64,000 nucleotides of DNA from Enterovibrio baiacu (GCF_004120195.1 NZ_SCHN01000008.1:189314-253313), one strand, 5' to 3'. Shown: positions 9,344 through 18,018, counted from the first letter of the stretch. Notes: generated by a model from the sequence alone, not told the origin. Numbers and translations: made by a program.

Positions 9344-10443
9344 TGATTAATGAAATGATTTTGACCGCTGGCCCTAGTATTACAGAGAAAGAAATTAGTT
9401 ATGTTACTGATGCAGTAACAAATGGCTGGAACAACGACTGGAATAAATACCTAGTAAAATTCGAAAAATCATTAGCAGAATATGTTGATGTAAAGCATAG
9501 CCTTTCTACTTCTAGTTGTACTGGCGCATTGCACCTTTCAATGCTTGCTTGTGGTATCGGACCTGGCGATGAAGTCATTGTCCCTGAGATTACTTGGGTA
9601 GCATCGGCCTCAGCTGTTGCTTATGTGGGGGCGACACCAGTATTTTGTGATATAGACCCGGTCAGTTGGTGTATGGACATAGAGTCCGCTGCTCGATTAA
9701 TCGGTCCAAAGACTAAAGCAATTATGCCTGTCCATCTTTACGGTCATCCTGCCAACATGCCTGCCATCATGAAGCTTGCTCGCGATAACAACCTAAAGGT
9801 TATCGAAGATGCGGCCCCATCGATTGGTGCTGAAATTGATGGTAAGAAAACGGGTAGTTTTGGTGACGCAGCAGGCTTTAGTTTCCAAGGTGCAAAAATT
9901 CTTTCCACAGGGGAAGGAGGTATGTTTGTTACTAATAACGATGAAATCTTTCAACGAGTTAAATCTCTAAATGATCATGGTCGTGATCCGAGTCGTCCTT
10001 TAGCATCGGTTGAAGTAGGCTATAAGTACAAAATGTCAAACCTTCAAGCGGCTATGGGCTTAGCTCAGATGGAGCGTGTAGAAGAGTTGGTAGATCGAAA
10101 ACGCGAGATTAATGCGATCTATCAAGACTTGCTCTCAGATTGTGGTGCTGTACAAGTCACTAGTGAACTTGATGGTTGCAAGAGTATCCATTGGATGAGT
10201 TCAGTTGAGTTGCTTGGCTTTGACTATGATAAGCGCCAGCAGTTTATGAACAAACTAAAAGAAAACTTGGTCGACTCTCGACCTGTATTCTCTCCACTCA
10301 GTTCTTTGCCAATGTTCCACAGAACGATTGAAAACCCAGTTGCAGATCGTATTGGCCAAAGTGCTATAAACTTGCCAAGTGGACACAACCTAACTTTAGA
10401 GCAGCAAGAGCATGTAGCTAAAGTTATTAAATCTTTGCTGTAA
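9343..10443 (+). CDS. DegT/DnrJ/EryC1/StrS sugar aminotransferase
   Basis: A PLP-dependent aminotransferase of 366 residues acting on keto-sugar nucleotides. Lys185 in FQGAKILSTGEGG is the expected Schiff-base lysine, in contrast to the His of DdhC in the same operon, so this one should be a true aminotransferase. EDAAPSIGAE carries the PLP-ring Asp. ATG 9343 is chosen for its GGAG at 9331-9334 and the TAATG junction. It resembles perosamine-synthase-type enzymes. It is the last gene of the coupled run and is followed by a strong inverted repeat. Confidence 0.9.
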   Translation: MINEMILTAGPSITEKEISYVTDAVTNGWNNDWNKYLVKFEKSLAEYVDVKHSLSTSSCTGALHLSMLACGIGPGDEVIVPEITWVASASAVAYVGATPVFCDIDPVSWCMDIESAARLIGPKTKAIMPVHLYGHPANMPAIMKLARDNNLKVIEDAAPSIGAEIDGKKTGSFGDAAGFSFQGAKILSTGEGGMFVTNNDEIFQRVKSLNDHGRDPSRPLASVEVGYKYKMSNLQAAMGLAQMERVEELVDRKREINAIYQDLLSDCGAVQVTSELDGCKSIHWMSSVELLGFDYDKRQQFMNKLKENLVDSRPVFSPLSSLPMFHRTIENPVADRIGQSAINLPSGHNLTLEQQEHVAKVIKSLL

Positions 10444-10452
10444 CCTACTATC

Positions 10453-10484
10453 CCAGTGCAACATATTATACTATGTTGCACTGG
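10453..10484 (+). terminator. 13-bp perfect inverted repeat after the aminotransferase gene
   Basis: Arms at 10453-10465 and 10472-10484 are perfect complements (CCAGTGCAACATA) around a six-base loop. It lies ten bases after the stop of the aminotransferase gene. There is no U-tract after it, so it may be an RNA-stabilising hairpin or a weak terminator rather than a classic intrinsic terminator. Confidence 0.55.
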
Positions 10485-10581
10485 TTAGTTCGTAACAAGC
10501 GTGTGTGTGATGTGACTGTTTTTTTTGATTTCATTCTTTGTTTTTCCGTGAGTTTCACTATTGAATTAGCTAGGTTGTAAT

Positions 10582-11481
10582 ATGTCAATTTCATCCGTTA
10601 TTGTAACTTACAACCCCAATATTGCCCTGCTATCTAACTTAATATCTGAGAATGTTAATTCATTCAAGGAGGTCAAAGTGGTAGACAATGCAAGCGATAA
10701 TATAAGTGAAATTAAATCAATTACTTCAAGTTTTGATAATGTTGAATTAATCCCACTCAGTGAGAATGTTGGAATTGCTACTGCTCAGAACATAGCGATT
10801 CAACATCTGTCCCATCTAAATGATGACGAGCTTGTATCGTTCTTTGATCAAGATTCAACGTTAGATAATGACTACTTAACACGTCTTGAGTTGGAGTTCT
10901 CAGAACTGGAGGCAACGAAAGATAAGGGCTTGATTCTTGGTCCTGTATTTTATCATCGACATTTTAAGTTCGAGTACCCAATTGTCAGATTTAATCGGCA
11001 TGGAGTAAGGAAAAAGCTGTTCGCAAGCCAAAGTGAAGAGCCAACAGATGCTTCATGTATTATCTCATCTGGCATGTGCGTAAGGAAGAAAACGCTCGAT
11101 ATAGTTGGGCTTATGGATGATGAGCTATTTATAGATTACGTGGATACTGAGTGGTGTATGCGAGCCAAAAATAAGGGAATCAGTATATTGGTCTCTCCTA
11201 AGTTGGAGATGGAACATGAGATTGGCATGGATAATATACAAGTCCTTAAGTGGAGAGTTCCAGTACATTCCGCAAAACGTCGATATTACAGAATAAGAAA
11301 CTCATTTTACCTAGGTCGGTATACTTATATTCCTCGACTCGTTGTTTTTAGAGAAATTACATTCTCCATTGTTCATCAACTGTTACTCAGTATCATGAGT
11401 AAAGAGAAATGTGAACACCTTAAATCCCTCTTTCGAGGGATAAAAGATGGTTTGGCTCATAAGAGAGATTGCCAATTGTAG
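10582..11481 (+). CDS. GT2 family glycosyltransferase, rhamnosyltransferase-like
   Basis: A 299-residue GT-A enzyme starting SISSVIVTYNPN, with VDNAS, a FFDQDSTLD segment as the DXD site, and FIDYVDTEWCMRA followed by a lumen-like HEIG ending; this pattern is common in rhamnosyltransferases of the RfbN/WbbL group. It should add a dTDP-sugar, possibly rhamnose, to the O-unit, but no rhamnose synthesis genes are in the window. A 138-base gap separates it from the preceding operon, and it converges with the next GT2 gene 14 bases away. Confidence 0.85.
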   Translation: MSISSVIVTYNPNIALLSNLISENVNSFKEVKVVDNASDNISEIKSITSSFDNVELIPLSENVGIATAQNIAIQHLSHLNDDELVSFFDQDSTLDNDYLTRLELEFSELEATKDKGLILGPVFYHRHFKFEYPIVRFNRHGVRKKLFASQSEEPTDASCIISSGMCVRKKTLDIVGLMDDELFIDYVDTEWCMRAKNKGISILVSPKLEMEHEIGMDNIQVLKWRVPVHSAKRRYYRIRNSFYLGRYTYIPRLVVFREITFSIVHQLLLSIMSKEKCEHLKSLFRGIKDGLAHKRDCQL

Positions 11482-11495
11482 AAAGGTTACCTTGC

Positions 11496-12239
11496 TTAAG
11501 ATAGTTGATACCGAAGTGAGCTCTTTAAGTACCAAATAAAATGCATGGAAAGTAGCTTTCTATTTTGATGAGATGCATAGTGAACGGCTTTAATGTTAGG
11601 GAAATAGTAGACATTGAAGCCATTTTCATTTGCTCGAGTACATATGTCCGCATCTTCAAAGTACATGAAGTACTTTTCATCAAATCCTTTGAGTTCATTG
11701 AAACAATTTACTTTGAATAGTAAAAATGAACCTGCAGCCCACTCGATTTTTAGTGGTGCAGTGATTTGACTCTTGTCATAAATATCTTTCCGTTTTAAGC
11801 CTATCAGCGATTTCAATGGAGAGAATAGGTTCGGATAGCGGCGGATTGAATTGTCATATGTCATCAACAAACTATCAGTAAATAGGTTTATTGTGGATAT
11901 GTCAGCTTGATATTTTTGTGCCTGCTTTACGAGGCGCGTGACACTATCAGTAAGCACTTCCACATCTGGATTAAGCACCAAGAAATAGTCTTCAGCCACC
12001 ATTCCCAGCGTTTCCTGGCAATACTTAAAAACCGCATTGTTGTTCGATGCGAATCCGAGAGGTTTCTCTCCACAAACCAAGTGAATTCCAGCATCATCTG
12101 CATACTTCTGCAGTGCTGCTGACGGTGTTGTGTTCGAACGAATCACAACGTTATAGCTATTTGCGAGGTTAGCGAGCGTATCGTTAGCGGTGATCAAGCT
12201 GTCATGACCGTGATTGATTACAGAGACAAACAGTTTCAT
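11496..12239 (-). CDS. GT2 family glycosyltransferase, WbbL-like
   Basis: A 247-residue glycosyltransferase with VLNPDVEV as the metal and nucleotide-sugar site and FMYFEDADICTRA as the acceptor/base region, both typical of lipid-linked GlcNAc rhamnosyltransferases (WbbL type). Its ATG overlaps the stop of the dehydratase gene upstream by four bases, so these two are co-translated on the minus strand. It probably adds the second sugar to the lipid-linked primer made by the initiation module; the sugar is inferred, not shown. Confidence 0.85.
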   Translation of the reverse strand: MKLFVSVINHGHDSLITANDTLANLANSYNVVIRSNTTPSAALQKYADDAGIHLVCGEKPLGFASNNNAVFKYCQETLGMVAEDYFLVLNPDVEVLTDSVTRLVKQAQKYQADISTINLFTDSLLMTYDNSIRRYPNLFSPLKSLIGLKRKDIYDKSQITAPLKIEWAAGSFLLFKVNCFNELKGFDEKYFMYFEDADICTRANENGFNVYYFPNIKAVHYASHQNRKLLSMHFIWYLKSSLRYQLS

Positions 12240-14113
12240 GAAAGATCGCCGTTTTTAGGTTTATAGCCAGTAGGTGTGGTTAGCAAAATATCCTTAATAC
12301 AGTCAGTATCGAAATGGTGGCAATAATGATCGAGGCGCTCTAGCAATACTGACATTTCATCCCAAGATAGTTTATCTTCACTCGCCGTCATTATTTTTCT
12401 ATGACTTGTCCCTTCGACATTCTCTCCTACTAACAGCTCTTCATAGAGTTTCTCACCAGGGCGCAATCCCGTAAACTGGATTTCAATGTCACCATCATCA
12501 CTATTGTCGTCGTAGTATTCTTTCATCCCCATTAAGCGGATCATGCGTTGAGCTAGGTCAACAATTTTCACTGACTCTCCCATGTCCAGAACGAAAACTT
12601 GCCCATTATTACCCATTGCTCCGGCTTGTATTACCAATTGTGCTGCCTCGGGAATGAGCATAAAAAAGCGCGTTATTTCTGGGTGAGTAACAGTGACTGG
12701 ACCACCTTTACGTATTTGTTTCTTAAATAGGGGGACGACTGAGCCGGAAGAGCCCAAAACGTTCCCAAACCGGACCATGGTAAAACAAGTCGATGTTCCC
12801 TTATCGGCAAGAGCCTGGAGAACTAACTCTGCCATACGTTTGCTGGCACCCATTATATTGGTTGGGCGAACGGCTTTATCGGTCGAAATCAGCGTAAAGT
12901 TTTCAACGCTAGCCTCTATAGCTGCATTCGCGCAATGGAGCGTACCAAATACATTGTTTCGAATTCCCTCAATGATGTTGTCTTCTACTAGAGGCACATG
13001 CTTGTAAGCCGCAGCATGATAGACGGTATCTATATTGTTGTTGACCATTAGTTTGGTCATTCGGTTCTCTTTTTGAACTGAGCCCAATGCGGCTACAATC
13101 TCAACACTAAGTTTCTGTCTGCTGGCTGAGCTACTTAACTCTTGATGAATCTCATATAAGTTATATTCATTCAATTCAAACAGAACGAGTTTTGCTGGTG
13201 ATTGCGTTAGAATCTGCCTGCAAAGCTCTGAGCCAATAGAGCCTCCGGCTCCGGTGACTAGTACATTTTTGCCTGATATGTTTTTGCTAAGAAGATTTAA
13301 GTCGGGCTCAACGGGTTCTCGGCCTAATAGGTCTCCAATGTCAAGATCGCGAACTTCTGTTACTAGTGCTTTGCCAGTGGCTATATCTTCAACGGAAGGG
13401 ACGGACTGTATCTCGATTGGCCAAAAAGATAGTTTATCTAAGAGTCGTAGGCGCTCGCCTTGGCTAATGTTATTGATTGCTAAAAGTAATTTAACAGGTT
13501 CATACAATGATCGTAGTCGGTCGAATTCTTCTGAAGGGTGCACACGAACACCGGTGATTATCTGTCCATTTTTTACAGGGTCATCATCAAGAAATACTAC
13601 TGGATGGTACTCGTCACCCTGAATCAATGCATAGGCTAATTCTCGTCCAGTACTTCCCGCACCGTATATAAAAACATTTGGTTTTTGACGGCGGTAGTAG
13701 TGATGATAAATTGTTCTTATGATTATGCGAGGGGCGCCTAGCATTATCATTGCTATGCCAGAATAGATAAAAGGGACGCTTCTAGGGATAAACGCTTGTA
13801 GGAAAAAACCACTGAGGGCGAGCGTAATTGAAGACAATATTACCGCAATCAGGATGTTCCCAATTGCTGGCATCATCATGTAGCGCAGTATCGCTCTATA
13901 CATGCCTAGCTTGATGAAGCAAAAGACGGTCACACTTCCTGTTATCACTAAGCACGCGATTTCGGCCAGTCCAAAGGAAATGTTGAATGTGTCTAGCCTC
14001 AACGCCATCGCGAAGTAAAGTGAAAACGTTACCGCGAGTAAGTCGTAGATGATACTGATAATGCGCTTATTTTTGCGTTGAGCGCTCAGGAGAAGTTGGA
14101 TAGGTGTAAACAT
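12236..14113 (-). CDS. UDP-GlcNAc 4,6-dehydratase, WbpM/PglF type, membrane-anchored
   Basis: A 625-residue protein. Four N-terminal membrane helices (about residues 20-125) and a CoA/NAD-binding-like domain (about 145-270) precede a catalytic short-chain dehydrogenase domain with GAGGSIGSELCRQI. The active-site region reads STDKAVRPTNIMGASKR, with Met in place of the usual Tyr of YxxxK, as in WbpM and PglF. It should make UDP-4-keto-6-deoxy-GlcNAc. It is transcribed away from the reductase and sugar-transferase genes across a 117-base divergent region. Confidence 0.92.
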   Translation of the reverse strand: MFTPIQLLLSAQRKNKRIISIIYDLLAVTFSLYFAMALRLDTFNISFGLAEIACLVITGSVTVFCFIKLGMYRAILRYMMMPAIGNILIAVILSSITLALSGFFLQAFIPRSVPFIYSGIAMIMLGAPRIIIRTIYHHYYRRQKPNVFIYGAGSTGRELAYALIQGDEYHPVVFLDDDPVKNGQIITGVRVHPSEEFDRLRSLYEPVKLLLAINNISQGERLRLLDKLSFWPIEIQSVPSVEDIATGKALVTEVRDLDIGDLLGREPVEPDLNLLSKNISGKNVLVTGAGGSIGSELCRQILTQSPAKLVLFELNEYNLYEIHQELSSSASRQKLSVEIVAALGSVQKENRMTKLMVNNNIDTVYHAAAYKHVPLVEDNIIEGIRNNVFGTLHCANAAIEASVENFTLISTDKAVRPTNIMGASKRMAELVLQALADKGTSTCFTMVRFGNVLGSSGSVVPLFKKQIRKGGPVTVTHPEITRFFMLIPEAAQLVIQAGAMGNNGQVFVLDMGESVKIVDLAQRMIRLMGMKEYYDDNSDDGDIEIQFTGLRPGEKLYEELLVGENVEGTSHRKIMTASEDKLSWDEMSVLLERLDHYCHHFDTDCIKDILLTTPTGYKPKNGDLS

Positions 14114-14212
14114 GCTTGGGTGTTATTCTCGTTATATTTTTGAAGCCAAGGTTGAATCGAGTTTCCGGGCTACTATGTCTGCCATTCTAGGGATGTTTGC
14201 TGCCTCTCGCCA

Positions 14213-14226
14213 CTATCACGTGATAG
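14213..14226. promoter_or_regulatory. 14-bp perfect palindrome CTATCACGTGATAG
   Basis: A perfect palindrome in the divergent region between the dehydratase gene (minus) and the reductase gene (plus). It ends four bases before ATG 14231, leaving no room for a ribosome site there. It could be an operator for either gene, or an RNA hairpin; no regulator is evident nearby. Confidence 0.4.
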
Positions 14227-14230
14227 AATC

Positions 14231-15208
14231 ATGCGTTTAGCGGGTAGAGTTAGTGAAATTGTGAATCTTTTTGTGACAGGTGGCACCGGCTTTGTTGGTC
14301 GTCAGATTGTGGATACAGCAACGTTAGTCGGCTGGTTTAGCATCTTTCAATCAAGGTCGAAAAACGAAAATGCGAACTCTTTTGTTATGCCAAAGATTGA
14401 TTCAGAGTCTGACTGGTCTTTGGTTTTAAACGAAGTCGACGTAGTTGTCCACTGTGCAGCCAGAGTACATCAGATGAACGAAAGTTTGACGCCAGAAGAT
14501 ACGTTAAAAGCCTATATAGAAACAAATACTCTCGGTACGCTGAACCTGGCTAGGCAAGCAGCAGCCGCAGGTGTGAAACGCTTTGTTTTTATCAGTTCTA
14601 TTAAGGTAAACGGTGAGTGTACTCTAGAGAATGATGCTTTCAACATTTCTGCTCAGCCTTCCCCGTGTGACCCTTATGGGGTGAGCAAACACGAAGCAGA
14701 AGTTGGTCTTAGGGAAATAGCTAAAGAGACGGGCATGGAGGTTGTTATTATCCGTCCTCCATTAGTCTACGGTCCAGGCGTTAAAGCTAACTTTTTAGCG
14801 ATGATGAATCTTGTGCAAAAACGCATCCCTTTGCCTTTTGGTGCGATTCGAAATCTCCGAAGCTTGGTATACATAGAGAACCTTGTATCTTTAGTTATCC
14901 TATGTTGTGAGCATCCAAACGCTGCAAATAAAACTTTTCTTGTTTCAGACAACGACGATGTATCTACCACACGGATGCTGAACGAGATTGCAAAGGGGAT
15001 GGGAAGAAAAAGCCTACTTATCCCAATTCCGCAGAAATCCATTGAGTTTGCCGCCAAGCTTTTGGGTAAATCTCACATCGCTGATAGGGTTTGTGGCAAT
15101 CTACAATTAGACATATCGGACACAATGAATACGCTATCGTGGAAGCCTCCCTTCAGCTTTGAGCAGGGAATTCAAAGAACTGTTAGCGCCTATTTGTCGA
15201 GTAAATAG
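14231..15208 (+). CDS. NAD-dependent epimerase/reductase, WbpV-like (UDP-QuiNAc or related synthesis)
   Basis: An extended short-chain dehydrogenase of about 325 residues with NAD-binding VTGGTGFVGR, FISSIKVNG and DPYGVSKHEAE carrying the YxxxK pair. The family includes WbpV and WreQ, which reduce the 4-keto product of WbpM-type enzymes to D-QuiNAc. Family members usually start just before the VTG strand, so GTG 14261, ten residues in, may be the true start; ATG 14231 has a palindrome where the ribosome site should be. It sits 17 bases before the initiating sugar transferase, consistent with one initiation module. Confidence 0.83.
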   Translation: MRLAGRVSEIVNLFVTGGTGFVGRQIVDTATLVGWFSIFQSRSKNENANSFVMPKIDSESDWSLVLNEVDVVVHCAARVHQMNESLTPEDTLKAYIETNTLGTLNLARQAAAAGVKRFVFISSIKVNGECTLENDAFNISAQPSPCDPYGVSKHEAEVGLREIAKETGMEVVIIRPPLVYGPGVKANFLAMMNLVQKRIPLPFGAIRNLRSLVYIENLVSLVILCCEHPNAANKTFLVSDNDDVSTTRMLNEIAKGMGRKSLLIPIPQKSIEFAAKLLGKSHIADRVCGNLQLDISDTMNTLSWKPPFSFEQGIQRTVSAYLSSK

Positions 15209-15225
15209 ATAAGTGAAAACGTATC

Positions 15226-15780
15226 ATGCTTAGAGTTATCGATTTTTTTTCAGCATTGGTAGGCCTTTTGTTCCTTTGGCCTTTATTGTTAGCCGTCACT
15301 GTTCTTGGTTATTTCGACACCAAATCCCCCATCTTTCGCCAAGTCCGAGTCGGTAAAAACCAAAAACCATTTACCTTGATCAAATTCCGTACGATGTCAC
15401 CTGACACTAAGTCAGTGGCAACGCATTTAGCCAGCCAGTCATCAGTGACAAAATTTGGCGCGTTTCTACGTAAGACAAAACTTGATGAACTCCCTCAGTT
15501 GGTCAATGTGCTAAAAGGTGAGATGAGTTTGGTTGGCCCTCGACCTTGTTTGTTTAATCAGAAGGAGCTTATTGAGGCGCGTGAAAAGAACGGTGTGTTT
15601 GATGTACTCCCAGGCATTACAGGGCTTGCACAGGTAAACGCGATTGATATGTCGACGCCGAATGAATTAGCAAACTGGGATAAGCGAATGATTGAAAGTA
15701 TGTCTTTAAAAAACTACTTTACCTACATCATTCAAACCGCGACAGGAAGCGGGGCTGGTGACAGGATAAAAAATAGCTAG
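15226..15780 (+). CDS. Undecaprenyl-phosphate sugar-1-phosphate transferase (PglC/WreU-like)
   Basis: A short monotopic bacterial sugar transferase (184 residues) with one N-terminal hydrophobic segment, a KFRTM motif, the KLDELPQL segment containing the catalytic Asp-Glu, and SLVGPRP. It should start the O-unit by loading a sugar-1-phosphate, probably QuiNAc or its 4-keto precursor, onto undecaprenyl phosphate at the inner membrane. It is the last gene of the polysaccharide locus and is closed by a bidirectional terminator. Confidence 0.92.
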   Translation: MLRVIDFFSALVGLLFLWPLLLAVTVLGYFDTKSPIFRQVRVGKNQKPFTLIKFRTMSPDTKSVATHLASQSSVTKFGAFLRKTKLDELPQLVNVLKGEMSLVGPRPCLFNQKELIEAREKNGVFDVLPGITGLAQVNAIDMSTPNELANWDKRMIESMSLKNYFTYIIQTATGSGAGDRIKNS

Positions 15781-15784
15781 TCAC

Positions 15785-15818
15785 AAAAAAGGCGCTCATA
15801 CGTACGAGCGCCTTTTTT
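15785..15818. terminator. Bidirectional intrinsic terminator between sugar transferase gene and folD
   Basis: A GGCGCTC/GAGCGCC stem with an eight-base loop is flanked by six A on the left and six T on the right. It can terminate both convergent transcripts and marks the boundary between the surface-polysaccharide locus and core genes. Confidence 0.92.
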
Positions 15819-15834
15819 AATTCGGTCGACGAAA

Positions 15835-16689
15835 TTACGAGTGAAACTGCTCACACGCCAACAGCGTATTCTCAATCAGCGTCGCAACGGTCATTGGTCC
15901 AACGCCACCAGGTACAGGCGTAATATGCGTCGCTTTTTCTTTTGCTACGTCATATTCCACGTCACCGACCAACTTGCCGTTGTCTAGGCGGTTAATGCCC
16001 ACATCAATAACCACTGCACCCGGTTTGATCCAATCTCCCGGGATGAAGTTTGGTTTTCCTACCGCAACAACCAATAAATCAGCCTGTCGAACATGATGCT
16101 CTAGATCTTTGGTAAAACGATGACACGTTGTTGTTGTACAGCCAGCTAAAAGCAGTTCCATCGTCATTGGGCGGCCAACAATGTTTGAAGCGCCCACCAC
16201 CACTGCATGCATACCACGTACGGGAATGTTGTAACGATCAAGCAGCGTAATGATGCCTTTTGGGGTACAAGAGCGGAGTTTTGGCATGCGTTGGCAAAGA
16301 CGGCCAACGTTATAAGGGTGGAAACCGTCTACATCTTTCTCTGGGCTAATGCGTTCAAGGACATTGGTGGAGTCCATCTGGGCTGGCAATGGCAATTGTA
16401 CGAGAATCCCATCGATTTCTGGGTCATTGTTTAACTCGTCAATGAGCGCCAGCAAGTCTGATTCACTCGTGCTCGAAGGTAGGTCGTAGGATTTCGAAAT
16501 AAAGCCAACTTCTTCACATACACGACGTTTGCTACCAACATATACTTGTGAGGCTGGATCGTCTCCGACGAGAACGACTGCAAGCCCTGGTGCTCGTAGC
16601 CCCGCAGATTTACGCGCTTCGACGCGAGCTGCAACTTCTAATCGAACCGTTTGGGAAATAAGCTTTCCATCAATAATTTGAGCGGCCAT
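15835..16689 (-). CDS. folD: Bifunctional methylenetetrahydrofolate dehydrogenase / methenyltetrahydrofolate cyclohydrolase
   Basis: A cytosolic one-carbon enzyme of 284 residues. It has the [13 protein letters not shown] active-site segment with the conserved Tyr and Lys, [10 protein letters not shown], the NADP-binding region [12 protein letters not shown] and a [12 protein letters not shown] ending. It supplies formyl-tetrahydrofolate for purine synthesis, which fits the PurR-type operator about 70 bases upstream of its start. AGGA sits eight bases before the ATG. Confidence 0.97.
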   Translation of the reverse strand: MAAQIIDGKLISQTVRLEVAARVEARKSAGLRAPGLAVVLVGDDPASQVYVGSKRRVCEEVGFISKSYDLPSSTSESDLLALIDELNNDPEIDGILVQLPLPAQMDSTNVLERISPEKDVDGFHPYNVGRLCQRMPKLRSCTPKGIITLLDRYNIPVRGMHAVVVGASNIVGRPMTMELLLAGCTTTTCHRFTKDLEHHVRQADLLVVAVGKPNFIPGDWIKPGAVVIDVGINRLDNGKLVGDVEYDVAKEKATHITPVPGGVGPMTVATLIENTLLACEQFHS

Positions 16690-16760
16690 TGTGTTCCTTT
16701 GGCATTACGAGAGCAGGAAAATTTGGCGTATTTTGACAAAAAAAATGTGATATGGCTATA

Positions 16761-16776
16761 GCGCAAACGTTTGCTA
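16761..16776. promoter_or_regulatory. PurR-type operator upstream of folD
   Basis: The core GCAAACGTTTGC (16763-16774) is a perfect palindrome that matches the centre of the E. coli PurR consensus; 13 of 16 positions of the full site agree. It lies about 72 bases upstream of the folD start. A second GTTTGCGC half site at 16780-16787 makes an 11-bp inverted repeat with the left edge (arms 16758-16768 and 16780-16790). Confidence 0.75.
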
Positions 16777-16826
16777 TTTGTTTGCGCTATGAAATAGTCG
16801 GCTCAGATCATTGTTGGTGAGTTATA

Positions 16827-17564
16827 TCAAGGGTGAGGGTTAAACGTAGGTGTTGTATTGGTGAAAAAGTCACCAGCCAGAGAGGGAACATCAGCAATAA
16901 GAGTATCCATATCTAGGCCGTAGTGATTTTCAATTGAATCGGCTATCCAGTCTTTAATATGAAGGGTGGAAACGAATACGCTAGTTCGCTCATTCCCTAA
17001 CTCTCGTCCATCTAGCAGTTTGAAGCTAGAGCCTGACATGCCAGATATGATGCCGACTAGCTCACCTTTATCGTTGAACGTTCCGCCACCACTCATGCCT
17101 GATTGAATGGGCGCATCCATAATGCTCGCAGGGCAATTGGCAAAGAGACTGCTATCGACAAAATTCACATCTAAATAATATTTCCCTTCACCAACGATCG
17201 ATTTTCCCGAAAAGCCAATCCCGTAAGTCTTCACGTTATCATTTGCTGAGACCCTACCTAACGGCGCGAGTCGCTTATTTCGATTGTCTTCTTTTATTAT
17301 GGCGACATCACAACTTGGGTGGTACGCAACTACAGTGCTGTAATCAAGTTTAGCGACGTGTTTAGCCGTTAGGCTTAGGTCTTCGGTTAATGGAACACTT
17401 GAACCATGTCCACCTAGTATAAAAGGAATGCCAATAGGGAGGTAATTAATGCTTGGTGCGTTCGTTTCATTCGCGTACTCAGTCGGGCCGTTAATTAAAA
17501 TACAACCTGTGAGTAAATGCATAGAAATGACGATGGCAAAAATCGAGCGCAGTGTTCGTAACAT
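16827..17564 (-). CDS. Trypsin-like serine protease, predicted lipoprotein
   Basis: A 245-residue secreted protein. ATG 17564 is chosen because GAGGGAG precedes it and gives a clean lipoprotein signal with LLTGC, the lipid-modified residue being Cys21. A chymotrypsin-type triad is visible: His69 in LTAKHVAK, Asp86 in SCDVAII and Ser158 in QSGMSGGG. It is therefore likely an active lipid-anchored periplasmic or outer-membrane protease. The substrate is unknown, there is no PDZ domain, and the next genes give no functional hint. Confidence 0.8.
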   Translation of the reverse strand: MLRTLRSIFAIVISMHLLTGCILINGPTEYANETNAPSINYLPIGIPFILGGHGSSVPLTEDLSLTAKHVAKLDYSTVVAYHPSCDVAIIKEDNRNKRLAPLGRVSANDNVKTYGIGFSGKSIVGEGKYYLDVNFVDSSLFANCPASIMDAPIQSGMSGGGTFNDKGELVGIISGMSGSSFKLLDGRELGNERTSVFVSTLHIKDWIADSIENHYGLDMDTLIADVPSLAGDFFTNTTPTFNPHP

Positions 17565-18018
17565 AAATTTCTCCCTCAACGCTGACGTAGGAACAAAAAT
17601 CGCGTCAACATTTCTAGCGTAGGGAGTGAAAGTTATAACGTACAAGTTTCTATAAATAATTTACTCAATAAATTATTAAGTGATTGATTTATAAGTATTA
17701 TTATTAACCCTTTACACCGTGTGGTTGTTAAAAAAGTCGGATGGGAGACGTTTTTTCAAGTTTGTATATTTATCGATGCAGAATTAAGTGACAAAATAAT
17801 CAATAGAGGGGTTTATATAATAAGATATGTTTGAATATGAACTTAATGGAATGGTATGCGAATAGATAATTAATTAACAAAAATAATATACATTCAAAAT
17901 AAAACAGTCATATAAGAAGCAAGTAAGTGTAGGTATAAGCGCAGGATGAGGGGTAGCGTCAATTTTATTGCGGATCTAGTACGGTAATTGGTTACGCTGT
18001 AGAAAGGTTGTATTTATA
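17565..18018. other. Noncoding AT-rich interval
   Basis: No convincing reading frame or RNA gene is seen. The right part before the protease gene should carry its promoter (minus strand). The rest is AT-rich sequence without repeats I can recognise. Confidence 0.6.

Noticed and set aside
13684-13700. GGCGGTAG resembling the RfaH ops element
   Set aside because: It lies inside the dehydratase coding sequence on the opposite strand, far from any operon leader, and simply encodes Arg-Arg residues.
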